From: Algoriphagus sediminis
Lineage (GTDB): Bacteria > Bacteroidota > Bacteroidia > Cytophagales > Cyclobacteriaceae
Assembly (NCBI RefSeq): GCF_030403435.1
Contig: NZ_JAUEPH010000010.1
Coordinates: 1 to 55,327, forward strand
Length of the DNA stretch: 55,327 nt
Direction: 5' to 3'
Shown here: piece by piece, positions 25,514 through 34,442 of the stretch
Numbering within the stretch: the first letter of the stretch is position 1
Layout: the number at the start of each line of letters is the position of its first letter
Made by a program: the position numbers and the translations under genes
The notes under the pieces: model-generated
Database searches by the model: none
Told to the model about the DNA's origin: nothing
What the model saw: the letters and a program-made list of their open reading frames with translations, nothing else

Positions 25514-26755
25514 ATGAAATCTTCACTTTTAGCCCTCGCTTTCTTACTTTCAATTTCTTTTTCACTTTTTGCTCAGCATCAAAAGAGTGTCATAACAATT
25601 AATGACACTGAAATTGATATCAAGTCTGCTGGTTTAAGCGAACGCGTTTTTGGCCAGCCTTTAATTATTCTAGAGCAGGATTTGGCAAGTCCCTTATCAT
25701 CTCTCGATTTGCTTTTTTCGGAACTCGCCAAAGAAGGGCCGGTCCTTAGCTACGATCGAAGTGATCTCTTTAATTCTGTCGGAAACCCTTCAGAACTTAC
25801 TTTAGATGGCCATGCTAGGACTTTAAGAAAGTTGCTTTCTGAGATGGGTCAAAGGCCACCTTATATTCTAGTAGGGGATGGTCTGGGAGCCTATTTGGCA
25901 AAGAATTTCGTTGCAAATAATCAGGAAGATGTCAGAGGTTTAGTCCTTTTAAATCCAACATCACCCGGTGAGGAAGTCTATTATGAGAACGTTGGGTCTT
26001 TAAGTGGTGGAGAGGCTGATATGGAATTATCGAATTACATAAAATCCTTAAGATTGGCTTGCTCAATGAAGGATTTGGGGTTTTTGTCTGAATTAGAAAA
26101 AGGGTTGGATTGGGAGAAAGGAATCTCACCAAATCTTCCAATCACTATAATTTTAGGAAAAAAGCTAAATACTTTTTCTTGGAATCCGGGCAATTCAAAA
26201 ATTCAAAAAACAGACCTACAAGAGGTCATTGACCAAAGAATTGAATACTTTCAAAACCTTACAGAGAAGATGCCGAATTCTAGCCTCTTGGTTACACCTG
26301 ATTACACACATGGTATGGTTAATTCCTCTCCAATGATCATTAATCTACATGTTCAAAATCTAGTCAGTTTCGATCCTTTAAACCTTATCGCAAAATCTGC
26401 CAGAGAAATGAGTTCGCTCGAGTTCAAGCTTTTTATCGAAGGTCTTGAAACCTATATACCGGATTACAAGCTTTCAGAAAGGGGGTTCAATATGATGGGG
26501 TATAGTCTTATGAGATCAGACTTGAATGAAATGGCTTTGATTATATTTGAACACAACCTGAAGAAAAATCCAAATTCGGCGAATGTTTATGATAGCTATG
26601 GAGATGGACTTTTTGCTCTTGGGAGAGTGGAGGAATCTTTAGATGCCTATCAGAGAGCAGTTGCTTTAGGTACATTTGAAAGGCACAGTGATCTTGGGCT
26701 ATTTATTAAGAATCTGAAAAAAGCTGAAGAAGCTTTGGCAGAAACAAACGATTAA
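25514..26755 (+). CDS. Exported alpha/beta-hydrolase-fold protein lacking the nucleophile, with TPR-like tail
   Basis: A 413-residue protein with a signal peptide (ATG 25514; an in-frame TTG at 25493 is rejected). The N-terminal 270 residues follow the alpha/beta-hydrolase pattern (VLSYDRSD, LDGHARTLRKLL, PPYILVGDGLGAYLA). In the nucleophile elbow, expected G-x-S-x-G, residues 121-125 are GDGLG, with Gly at 123 in place of Ser, so ordinary serine hydrolysis looks lost. Residues about 330-405 (NPNSANVYDSYGDGLFALGR...SLDAYQRAV) form TPR-like helices. It may be a binding protein rather than an enzyme. Confidence 0.8.
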   Translation: MKSSLLALAFLLSISFSLFAQHQKSVITINDTEIDIKSAGLSERVFGQPLIILEQDLASPLSSLDLLFSELAKEGPVLSYDRSDLFNSVGNPSELTLDGHARTLRKLLSEMGQRPPYILVGDGLGAYLAKNFVANNQEDVRGLVLLNPTSPGEEVYYENVGSLSGGEADMELSNYIKSLRLACSMKDLGFLSELEKGLDWEKGISPNLPITIILGKKLNTFSWNPGNSKIQKTDLQEVIDQRIEYFQNLTEKMPNSSLLVTPDYTHGMVNSSPMIINLHVQNLVSFDPLNLIAKSAREMSSLEFKLFIEGLETYIPDYKLSERGFNMMGYSLMRSDLNEMALIIFEHNLKKNPNSANVYDSYGDGLFALGRVEESLDAYQRAVALGTFERHSDLGLFIKNLKKAEEALAETND

Positions 26756-26824
26756 ACCTCATTTTTCTTTCTCCGACAAGATTCACCCATTGTTCCTTTT
26801 GTAAAATTGTATCCAAATAAATTA

Positions 26825-27745
26825 ATGAAAAGAAGTCTATTTTTATTTTTGGCTGTTTCAATTTTAGCTAGTTGTCAAGATGAAACCGTCATCCTGGTCC
26901 CAATTGATCCACTGACCGTAGAATCTGAGGTTTTCGTGTCAGATTCTGGTGAGGAGTTTTTCATGGGGGCTTTGACAAGTTTTTGTTATGGGTTTGCAGG
27001 AAGCGCAAATATTCATGAAAATTCACTGGTGGATTATCCCATTCCGGATAACCTGCCTTCTGAAGTTGATTTAAGTAATTTCCTTCCGCCTGTTGGCAAC
27101 CAGGGGAGGCTCCCTTCTTGCACAGCATGGGCTACAACTTATTATGGGCGGAGTCTTCAAGTGAATATTCAAAATGCTGCCCGAACCAATAAAAAAGTGG
27201 CTTTCAGTCCTTCATTCATTTATAACCAAATGACGGAAGGGAATAATTGTATTCCAACTTCAGTTCAATTTGCTATGGAAAAATTGGTAAGTGAAGGGGC
27301 TTTGGGGTTGGATTTATTCCCTTATCAGGCGGAGGGTTGCGATGAATTACCAAAGGAAGAAAACCAAATTTTGGCTCAAGAATATCGTCTGAATGGATTC
27401 AAGGTTTTGACTGGAGAAAATATGATTTCAGAAATGAAAGCCCTTTTAAATGATCAAAACCCGGTGGTGATCACGATGGGTTTGGACCTGGAATTTGGAA
27501 AAAAAGATGATGCCGGACTCTCCGCATATAGACCTCATCGAGTAGTCCCAAAGGATATTCAGGGTGCCCATGCCATGTTAGTAGTGGGGTATTCAGATGA
27601 AAATAATGCCTTTAAAGTGGTGAACTCCTGGGGTGAAGGCTGGGGAGATGCTGGATTTTTCTGGGCAGACTATGACGCTTTTGAAGATGTCTTGAATCCA
27701 GATAAGGAGTTTCGAGTTCTCTGTGAAGCCGTGGTTGGGTTTTAG
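26825..27745 (+). CDS. Papain-like (C1A) cysteine protease lipoprotein
   Basis: A 306-residue lipoprotein (lipobox ILASC, Cys17; ATG 26825). Papain-family residues are in order: Gln93 in VGNQGR, Cys99 in LPSCTAWA, His249 in GAHAMLVVGY and Asn267 in VVNSWGEGWG. The loop between Gln and Cys reads NQGRLPSC instead of the usual NQG.CGSC, and the usual disulphide cysteine next to it is missing. There is no evident inhibitory propeptide beyond about 60 residues. Probably a surface or periplasmic protease. A strong terminator follows. Confidence 0.88.
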   Translation: MKRSLFLFLAVSILASCQDETVILVPIDPLTVESEVFVSDSGEEFFMGALTSFCYGFAGSANIHENSLVDYPIPDNLPSEVDLSNFLPPVGNQGRLPSCTAWATTYYGRSLQVNIQNAARTNKKVAFSPSFIYNQMTEGNNCIPTSVQFAMEKLVSEGALGLDLFPYQAEGCDELPKEENQILAQEYRLNGFKVLTGENMISEMKALLNDQNPVVITMGLDLEFGKKDDAGLSAYRPHRVVPKDIQGAHAMLVVGYSDENNAFKVVNSWGEGWGDAGFFWADYDAFEDVLNPDKEFRVLCEAVVGF

Positions 27746-27754
27746 TAAAGGCAT

Positions 27755-27787
27755 AAAAAAAGCGGTAAAGCCGCTACATTTTTTTAG
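27755..27787 (+). terminator. Rho-independent terminator after the papain-like gene
   Basis: AGCGG-TAAAG-CCGCT hairpin (27761-27775) with a run of A before and a run of T after, so it can work in both directions. It ends the plus-strand gene at 26825-27745. Confidence 0.85.
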
Positions 27788-28031
27788 TGGTGCAGAGGAG
27801 GGGACAGACCCAACTTCTGCCCCTGACCTCTGTCTGATTGTTAAACACAAAATCCGACCTAACACCACATAGATCGATTTCTGATTTCTTAACGATAAAT
27901 TTGTAAGCGATAGTTGCATAAAATAATTAAACATTTTTATGCAAATCATTAATCTCAGAATCCAGTCAGATTTGGAGGAAAAAAGTTTACAAAAATCTCT
28001 GATTAGCCTCCGGATTTTTTGATATTGATCT

Positions 28032-29453
28032 ATGCGAAGACTCTTTTTAGGCTTAATCACTCTTTTTCTATGGCATTTTTCATATGCCCAAATTCCTGAA
28101 AAGTTCAACATTGTTTTGATTCATGTAGATGATTTGGGATGGACGGATATCGGGGCCTTGGGCTCAGATTTTTATGACACTCCCAATATTGACAGACTTG
28201 CCGAAGAAGGAGTTTTATTTACAAATTCTTATGCCGCTGCTGCAATTTGCTCTCCCACTAGGGCAGCACTTCTAACTGGCAAATACCCGGCTAATCTTGG
28301 CATTACAGATTGGATCAGGGCGAAGTTCCAAGGTGCTTCAACTTCAGGTGAACCAGAAGATTATGAGGAATTTGAAGATAAACCATTGAAAACTCCTACA
28401 ATTCAAGGCTTCTTACCTCTGGAGGAAAAGACAATAGCGGAGTATTTGAAACCTTTAGGATACCGAACCCTTCATGTTGGCAAATGGCATCTAGGTGAAG
28501 AAGGTTTTCATCCTGAGGACCAAGGTTTCGATGTGAATATTGGAGGGAATGATCTGGGTCAGCCCCCAAGTTATTTTGATCCATATAAACCTAGTGAGCC
28601 AAGAGAATTTTATGAGATTACCACACTTGAACCCAGAAAAGAGGGAGAGTTTTTGACCGATCGGGAGGGAGATGAGGTGGTTAATTTTATCGAGAAAAAT
28701 AGTCATGGGCCTTTTTTTGTTCATTATGCTCCCTATGCCGTTCATACTCCGATTATGGGGCCACCTGAACTTGTTGAAAAATATGAAAGTAAACCAAAAG
28801 GCAAGCAGGAAAATCCTGTATATGCTGCCCTGGTGGAGTCTGTCGACAGGAATGTAGGCAAAATTATATCCTCTCTTGAAGCGAATGGACTAAGAGAGAA
28901 AACCATGATTATTTTCACATCCGACAATGGTGGATTGATAGGAAACCCAGATCGTCCTATTACGAATAATTCTCCTCTAAGATCCCAAAAAGGATATCCT
29001 TACGAAGGAGGTATTCGGGTTCCAACTATCGTGAGTTTTCCTGGTATTGTGAAAGATGGAGTGAAAGAAGAAAGTCCAATTATTTCCATGGATTGGCTGC
29101 CTACAATTTTGGATATGTTAGAACAGCCTATTCCAGAGAATGGGTTGGTAGGAAAAAGCTTGAAACCGCTTCTGACTTCCAGAACAGCAAAGTTAGAAGA
29201 CCGGGATTTGTTCTGGCATTTCCCTCATTATCGGGGAAGCGATGTGGTTCCTTATGCTATAATACGATCCAGAAATTATAAGTTGATCTATTACTTTGAT
29301 GGAAGTCAGGCAGAGCTTTATGATTTGAAATTTGACCTGGCAGAGACAAATAATATAATTAATTCAAGACCCTTGATAGCTACAGATCTCGCTCGGAAAA
29401 TAGAAATTTGGCTTAATGAGTCCGGTGCCAGATTGCCCATAGAAAAGAATTAG
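28032..29453 (+). CDS. Exported type I sulfatase
   Basis: A 473-residue protein with a signal peptide (ending FSYAQ). HVDDLGWTDIG supplies the calcium-binding Asp pair (33, 34) and CSPTRAALLTG holds the C-x-P-x-R signature, with Cys73 to be converted to formylglycine. KWHLG and TSDNGG are further sulfatase motifs. It should release sulfate from a polysaccharide or another ester. The maturase and other polysaccharide genes are not next to it. It is followed on the same strand by a Gfo/Idh/MocA gene after 69 bp. Confidence 0.92.
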   Translation: MRRLFLGLITLFLWHFSYAQIPEKFNIVLIHVDDLGWTDIGALGSDFYDTPNIDRLAEEGVLFTNSYAAAAICSPTRAALLTGKYPANLGITDWIRAKFQGASTSGEPEDYEEFEDKPLKTPTIQGFLPLEEKTIAEYLKPLGYRTLHVGKWHLGEEGFHPEDQGFDVNIGGNDLGQPPSYFDPYKPSEPREFYEITTLEPRKEGEFLTDREGDEVVNFIEKNSHGPFFVHYAPYAVHTPIMGPPELVEKYESKPKGKQENPVYAALVESVDRNVGKIISSLEANGLREKTMIIFTSDNGGLIGNPDRPITNNSPLRSQKGYPYEGGIRVPTIVSFPGIVKDGVKEESPIISMDWLPTILDMLEQPIPENGLVGKSLKPLLTSRTAKLEDRDLFWHFPHYRGSDVVPYAIIRSRNYKLIYYFDGSQAELYDLKFDLAETNNIINSRPLIATDLARKIEIWLNESGARLPIEKN

Positions 29454-29522
29454 AGTCATCATCCTTGGTTAATCCTGAGGATTTGTATATTATTTATTAT
29501 CAATTATTTAACCTGATTTCTC

Positions 29523-30620
29523 ATGAGTAATTTTTCACGAAGGGATACCCTAAAAACTATTTCACTAATGGCTGGGGCGAGTTTAGTTTCACCTTATAGC
29601 CTTTTCTCGAAAACAAGAAAAAACAATGGTCTTGGAGTAGCTCTGGTTGGGCTGGGCTATTACAGTACAGACTTGCTGGCTCCTGCCTTGCAACAAACCC
29701 AGCATTGTCATCTGGCGGGTATTGTGACTGGGACACCTGCAAAGGAAAAAATATGGCAGGACAAATATGGAATCTCTGAGGCTAATACTTACAACTATGA
29801 CAACTTTGAGGAGATCAAGAATAACCCGGACATAGATGTGATTTATATCGTGCTTCCACCTTCCATGCATATGGAATACGTGGTTAGGGCAGCTGCAACT
29901 GGTAAACATGTCTGGTGCGAAAAACCGATGGCCATTACCACAGAGGAATGTCAAACCATGATAGATGCCTGTAAAGATGCAGGAGTTAGTTTAGCCATTG
30001 GCTACCGCTGTCAGCATGAACCCAATACTTTGGCCTTCCAGAAAATCATCAAGGAAAAAACGCTGGGAGAAGTGGTAGGGATAGATTGTGCAGCTGGATA
30101 CAGAGATAACAGGACGGACCATTGGAAGCAGAAAAAGGAAATGGGTGGAGGTGTGATTTATGATATGGGTGTTTATCCGATTCAAGGATTGAGATTGGGA
30201 TCTGGAATGGAGCCCATCGCTGTTCGCTCAGCCAAAGCTTGGACGGATCGTCCAGAAATCTATAAAAATGGATTAGCTGATAATGTTGAGGCAGTATTGG
30301 AATTTCCAGGAGGGGTGATTGGAAAAATGAAAACTTCCTTTGCGGAGCAATTCAATTACCTTGATATAGAATGTGAAAAAGGAACCATTGAAATGGAACC
30401 CTTCTCATCGTATGCGGGCAACAAAGGTAAAAGTCCCCTTGGAGAAATTAATTTCCCGTATGAACAGCCCTGGCAGCAAGCAAACCAAATGGACCAGGAT
30501 TCTCTTGCTATTATGGCTGGAAAAGCCATGCGGGTACCCGGAGAAGAGGGCTTGAGGGATATCCGGATAGTTCAGGCGATTTTGGCGTCAGCCGAAACCG
30601 GGAAGCCAGTTAAAATTTAG
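29523..30620 (+). CDS. Tat-exported Gfo/Idh/MocA oxidoreductase
   Basis: A 365-residue protein beginning with a twin-arginine signal (FSRRDTLKTISLMAGASL). The Rossmann part (GVALVGLGYYSTDLLAP) and EKPMAI, the conserved Lys motif of the family, are present, followed by the C-terminal substrate domain with YDMGVYPIQGLR. These NAD(P)-dependent enzymes act on sugars and cyclitols; the substrate here is unknown. The gene ends two bases before the convergent aspartyl-protease gene. Confidence 0.9.
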   Translation: MSNFSRRDTLKTISLMAGASLVSPYSLFSKTRKNNGLGVALVGLGYYSTDLLAPALQQTQHCHLAGIVTGTPAKEKIWQDKYGISEANTYNYDNFEEIKNNPDIDVIYIVLPPSMHMEYVVRAAATGKHVWCEKPMAITTEECQTMIDACKDAGVSLAIGYRCQHEPNTLAFQKIIKEKTLGEVVGIDCAAGYRDNRTDHWKQKKEMGGGVIYDMGVYPIQGLRLGSGMEPIAVRSAKAWTDRPEIYKNGLADNVEAVLEFPGGVIGKMKTSFAEQFNYLDIECEKGTIEMEPFSSYAGNKGKSPLGEINFPYEQPWQQANQMDQDSLAIMAGKAMRVPGEEGLRDIRIVQAILASAETGKPVKI

Positions 30621-30622
30621 GT

Positions 30623-31777
30623 CTATTTAAGTTTGGACTTTCCAAACGTAAACCTTTCACCATCCTTTGTCTCTATGGTCATGGTTTTCTCATCGTAAGT
30701 GAAATACCATTCTACGAAATCACATTCATTGGAAAACCGGCTGGTAGGCTGTCCATTTATAGATACCACCTCTTCACCAATTTCGATCTGGTCAAAATCC
30801 TGATCGTCTTCAAGCGACTTTCCACTCACAATAACTTCCCCTTTGGAGTATTGAAGATTTAATAAAAATGGATCTTTAAACTCTGATTGGGAGCGAAGAT
30901 CAAGATAGTATTTTGAGTCTGAATTGTTAATAATGGTTTTATGACTGATAGCTTTAAAAAAGCCTATACCAAGTTTGGTCGATTTGGTCTCAAAAAAATC
31001 AATAGGTATGTCATAAATCTCATAGCCAGCTAAGTCTAGAGTGTCGACCAGGACCACCGTGGTTTCATCCATAGCCTGGCTAATAGCACCCGTAGAAAGG
31101 GATATATTTTTATTCACCCGGCCCATGTTTTCCTTATTTGCCAGGTAGGTCTGAACCAAATTTGACCCATTATCAATGTCAAGAATTCTCGTATAGCCCG
31201 TATCTATTAGGACTTTGGAGAGTTTCATCCCTCCAAAAGACACGGTGGTGAATGGTCGGTAGTTTTCATACTTTACGTCTAAAGCAAGATAGTCTTCCTT
31301 CACTTCAAAGGGCTTCAGCGAAACACTTATTTCCATTTTATCAAAATCAATCACCCAGTTGATTAGCTTAATCACGTTTGATCCAAGCAGGTAATAATTT
31401 TGGCAGGATAGATAAGGCATTTCAGTCACAAGGACCTTAGGATTTGTGATTCGCATTCCACCTATGTTCATCACATCCGTGTATCCGGTTCTGACCTTCT
31501 TTGTATTGTTATTAGAATCTCTGATGGTCATTCTTTTTCCTTTGACTTCTATGCGACCATCATCAGCAAAGGATTTCCCTGCCAGACCTAACGCGGCTCC
31601 GGTGTCGAACACGAAATTGGCCTGTTTTCCATTTAGTTTTCCTTCAAAAACAATTAGTCGGGATTCCATATGAAATGGAAAAGTGTATACCGTATCTTCC
31701 TTACTGTTTTTTTGGCTGAAGGCGGAAGAAAAGGTAACCGTCAGAATCAGAACGGAGTAAATGACTTTACGAAGCAT
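30623..31777 (-). CDS. Exported retropepsin-like aspartyl protease with PDZ-like C-terminus
   Basis: A 384-residue protein with a signal peptide (VTFSSAFSQ). Two aspartyl-protease half-sites, FVFDTGAA with Asp58 and VLIDTGYT with Asp192, lie about 134 residues apart, so one chain could supply both catalytic Asp residues. The last 90 residues (QIEIGEEVVSINGQPTSRF) resemble a PDZ domain. Such retropepsin-PDZ proteins are common in Bacteroidota and of uncertain function. It is the first in sequence of a minus-strand group with the VOC, oxidoreductase and DinB genes. Confidence 0.85.
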   Translation of the reverse strand: MLRKVIYSVLILTVTFSSAFSQKNSKEDTVYTFPFHMESRLIVFEGKLNGKQANFVFDTGAALGLAGKSFADDGRIEVKGKRMTIRDSNNNTKKVRTGYTDVMNIGGMRITNPKVLVTEMPYLSCQNYYLLGSNVIKLINWVIDFDKMEISVSLKPFEVKEDYLALDVKYENYRPFTTVSFGGMKLSKVLIDTGYTRILDIDNGSNLVQTYLANKENMGRVNKNISLSTGAISQAMDETTVVLVDTLDLAGYEIYDIPIDFFETKSTKLGIGFFKAISHKTIINNSDSKYYLDLRSQSEFKDPFLLNLQYSKGEVIVSGKSLEDDQDFDQIEIGEEVVSINGQPTSRFSNECDFVEWYFTYDEKTMTIETKDGERFTFGKSKLK

Positions 31778-31785
31778 TTGGTCAC

Positions 31786-32157
31786 TCAGATATGTTGGTC
31801 GATTAGAATTCCATTTCCATCTGGGTCAAAGACCAAAATACTTCCTGGACCTGTCCCAGAAGGGTCTGCCTCCTGCGCTAGTGGAATTCCTTTAGACTTT
31901 AGTTCGGCTTGGATTTTTCTGACGTCATCAAAGTCTTCAAGAGTTTGGGCATCCTGATCCCATCCGGGATTAAATGTCAAAATATTGTTTTCAAACATCT
32001 CATGAAATAGACCGATCAATGTCTTTTCATTTTTCATGATGAGATAATTCATCGATTCATCTCCTCCAAACTTGGTAAATCCAAGGTTCTCATAAAATTT
32101 TTTAGAAGCCTCAAGGTCTTTCACAGAAAGACTGATAGAGAAAGCGCCGAGTTTCAT
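31786..32157 (-). CDS. VOC/glyoxalase superfamily protein
   Basis: A 123-residue protein with the paired beta-alpha-beta units of the vicinal oxygen chelate fold (FSISLSVKDLEASKKFYENLGF, and GSILVFDPDGNGILID at the end). Potential metal ligands are limited; only a few His or Glu fall at the classical places (GLFHE, ILID.). Substrate unknown. Lies 8 bp upstream of the aspartyl-protease gene on the minus strand. Confidence 0.85.
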   Translation of the reverse strand: MKLGAFSISLSVKDLEASKKFYENLGFTKFGGDESMNYLIMKNEKTLIGLFHEMFENNILTFNPGWDQDAQTLEDFDDVRKIQAELKSKGIPLAQEADPSGTGPGSILVFDPDGNGILIDQHI

Positions 32158-32197
32158 ATTACCAGATTTTAGTTTCTATTAAGATAATCAAGTTCTA

Positions 32198-33295
32198 TTA
32201 TTTTTCCTCCAAGAAGATAGTCTGATGGGTCTGTGCACTTTCCTTAGCGGCATCCAGAATTTCCATCACCATCATATTATTCTCAAGGGAATAAACATCG
32301 AATTCTGGTATGCCTATTTCTCCTTTGACTGCTGCAGTTAGGAAAAGAAAAGGATCTCGATAGGGATTATTCAGCTCTGGTAAATCATAAATGGTTTCAT
32401 CAAACCCGTCATAACCTTCAGCCATTCTAACTCTAAGTTGATTTCTATTGTCAGAAAAGATGGCTCCAGTCAAACCATAGATTTCCATGTCTTTTCGCCC
32501 TATGGGCCAATTCCAGGAGGCCTGTATAATCAATTGTGAGTTTGGGTATTGAACGATGATGGTTGCCTCATCTTCCACTTTTGGATTATTTTCAGGTTGG
32601 AGCTGCTGGGTGATCGCCGTGACAGCGAGGGGTTTCTCACCATTTGTTAACCAAACCATGAGATTTGCACCATAGCATCCAAAATCAGTCAAGCTACCTC
32701 CGCCATTAAGTTTAGGATCGGTCAGCCATTCTAGAAACTCGCCGTTCACTCCGATCTTTTTGGGCCCGCGATGACCATCCCGAACAATTACTTTTCTGAT
32801 CTCCCCAATCTGATCAGACTCGTATAGCTCTTTGGCTTTGTGGTTACTTGGGTACCAACTCGTTTCGTAATTTGTAAGAAGCAGGATCTTATGTTCCTTA
32901 GCTAGCTTTTCCATTTCCAGAGCATGTTCCATGGAAACAGCTAAAGGTTTTTCTACCATCACATGAATTCCCTTAGGAGCCGCCTGCTGAACTACCTCTA
33001 AGTGTGAATAGGTATCCCCAAAAGCTGTAATGGCTTCTGGATTAATTTCGGCCAGCATCTCTTTTAGACTTGGATAAAGAAGATCGTTAGAAATATTAAA
33101 ATCGCTCAGCAATTGATTTGCTAAGTCAGTATTTGACTCTGAAATACCGATGATTTCAATAGTTCCTTTTCTATGAGCATCCAGCACCCAACCCACATGT
33201 CCATGTGTTAATCCCGCGACTCCTATTTGGAGTTTTTCCTGTGCGGATAATATGATTGGAAAAAGGACTAAAGTAAGAAGGAGTAGTTTTTTCAT
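32198..33295 (-). CDS. Exported Gfo/Idh/MocA oxidoreductase
   Basis: A 365-residue protein with a signal peptide (KKLLLLTLVLFPIILSAQ). The nucleotide-binding turn is modified (GVAGLTHGHVGWVLD), while EKPLAV and the tail domain (TDFGCYGANLMVWL) are typical of the family. It differs from the Tat-exported member at 29523 and is likely Sec-exported, which is unusual for a cofactor-binding oxidoreductase although Bacteroidota have many such members. It starts 3 bp after the DinB gene ends. Confidence 0.87.
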   Translation of the reverse strand: MKKLLLLTLVLFPIILSAQEKLQIGVAGLTHGHVGWVLDAHRKGTIEIIGISESNTDLANQLLSDFNISNDLLYPSLKEMLAEINPEAITAFGDTYSHLEVVQQAAPKGIHVMVEKPLAVSMEHALEMEKLAKEHKILLLTNYETSWYPSNHKAKELYESDQIGEIRKVIVRDGHRGPKKIGVNGEFLEWLTDPKLNGGGSLTDFGCYGANLMVWLTNGEKPLAVTAITQQLQPENNPKVEDEATIIVQYPNSQLIIQASWNWPIGRKDMEIYGLTGAIFSDNRNQLRVRMAEGYDGFDETIYDLPELNNPYRDPFLFLTAAVKGEIGIPEFDVYSLENNMMVMEILDAAKESAQTHQTIFLEEK

Positions 33296-33298
33296 TTC

Positions 33299-33943
33299 TT
33301 AAGTCAAAGTTTTTCCAACCCTTGTTCTCAAAATCCGCATCTGACCTCCATGGTTTGATTCATGCTCACAGACATGGAACCATTTCCAATAGGTGTTCAC
33401 TTCCTGGCCGGGTTGAGACCATACTTCATCGATAGCAAGTAGCCACTCATCATCATATTCTTTAAGTGTTTCCAGCGTTTCCTCTCTGACCTCAGTCATG
33501 ATATCCAGGTAGTGCTGAGCAGTATGTCCTTTGATTTTTTTCCCTTCTTTGCCCAAGCGCATGGCTGCACCCCAGATTTTATCCTCCTGTTTATTGAATT
33601 CCTGTTTTCCATGGAAGCTATTTAATTGGTAGAATTTATCTGTGGCGGCAAGGTGCAGTAGTAATGCTCCTATGGAATTAGAATCTTCATCCATTTGCCA
33701 GTCCAGCTCTTCCACACTTAGGTCTTTCACCGTATTCACTATGGTGTGCCTCATATAGTTCAGCATAGCCACCATGGCTCCGATTTGAGGAGAGTATCCT
33801 GTCCTTGGTCCTATTACTAATAAGGCTTCGCTAGGTTTTGCTTTTGGTGCTGCGGTAGCAGCAAAGCCAAGGGTCGAGAGGCCTGCAGTGTAGGTGAATG
33901 CCTTCTTTATAAACTCTCTTCTGTAGTGGAAATGATCCTTCAT
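33299..33943 (-). CDS. Tat-exported DinB-like protein
   Basis: A 214-residue protein with a twin-arginine-type start (HYRREFIKKAFTYTAG) and a four-helix DinB/DUF664 core. Metal ligands are expected at the His in LLLHLAATDKFY and in HESNHGGQM, giving the usual three-His site. The family binds a divalent metal; its function is mostly unknown, with some members acting as thiol-dependent transferases. It is coupled to the downstream oxidoreductase by a 3-bp gap. Confidence 0.85.
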   Translation of the reverse strand: MKDHFHYRREFIKKAFTYTAGLSTLGFAATAAPKAKPSEALLVIGPRTGYSPQIGAMVAMLNYMRHTIVNTVKDLSVEELDWQMDEDSNSIGALLLHLAATDKFYQLNSFHGKQEFNKQEDKIWGAAMRLGKEGKKIKGHTAQHYLDIMTEVREETLETLKEYDDEWLLAIDEVWSQPGQEVNTYWKWFHVCEHESNHGGQMRILRTRVGKTLT

Positions 33944-34121
33944 GGGATATAAATTTGTCTGGTATGGAAGTTCAGAATTCTGGAGTTCTGATCAAAAATC
34001 TTGACAATTTTTAGTTCCATAATTCCATCTTTAAAATCAAGAAAACCAATCGCTCAGTAAGAAAATGAAACATTGTTGCACTGGAATTTTGCTAAATTTC
34101 AAATAATCAAACTCCAGTAAA

Positions 34122-34406
34122 ATGAAACCATTTCTAAAGAATTCCCTGCTATTTTTGTTTTTGATAGTTCTCATGAGTTCTTGTGCAGAAGCCGTCGATA
34201 TTGAGGACTGTGTAGTAGACGAACCTTACGGGTTTTTCGGGGGATTGTGGCACGGCTTTATTGCTCCTTTCAGTTTTATTCTAAGCATCTTTATGAGCGA
34301 TGTGGCCATGTATGCTGTGAACAACAATGGATTCGTTTATGACCTTGGTTTTGTACTAGGTGCCGGAATTTTATTTGGCGGAAGTGGCAAAGCCAGCTCA
34401 AGGTAA
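34122..34406 (+). CDS. Small hypothetical lipoprotein with a membrane segment
   Basis: A 94-residue protein with a lipoprotein signal (VLMSSC), one acidic stretch (DIEDCVVDEPYG) and a hydrophobic C-terminal half (GFIAPFSFILSIFMSDVAMY, GFVLGAGILFGG). I recognise no family. It precedes the M28 peptidase gene by 36 bp on the same strand and may be co-expressed with it. Confidence 0.7.
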   Translation: MKPFLKNSLLFLFLIVLMSSCAEAVDIEDCVVDEPYGFFGGLWHGFIAPFSFILSIFMSDVAMYAVNNNGFVYDLGFVLGAGILFGGSGKASSR

Positions 34407-34442
34407 ATCAATTAGCAGATCTTAAAATCAACCAAAAAATAA

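Noticed and set aside
27793..27832. Imperfect hairpin (CAGAGG..GGGG paired with CCCC...CCTCTG) after the papain-like gene terminator
   Set aside because: Stem has bulges and a 16-base loop, no T-run, and a clear terminator already lies just before it. No family of repeat recognised.
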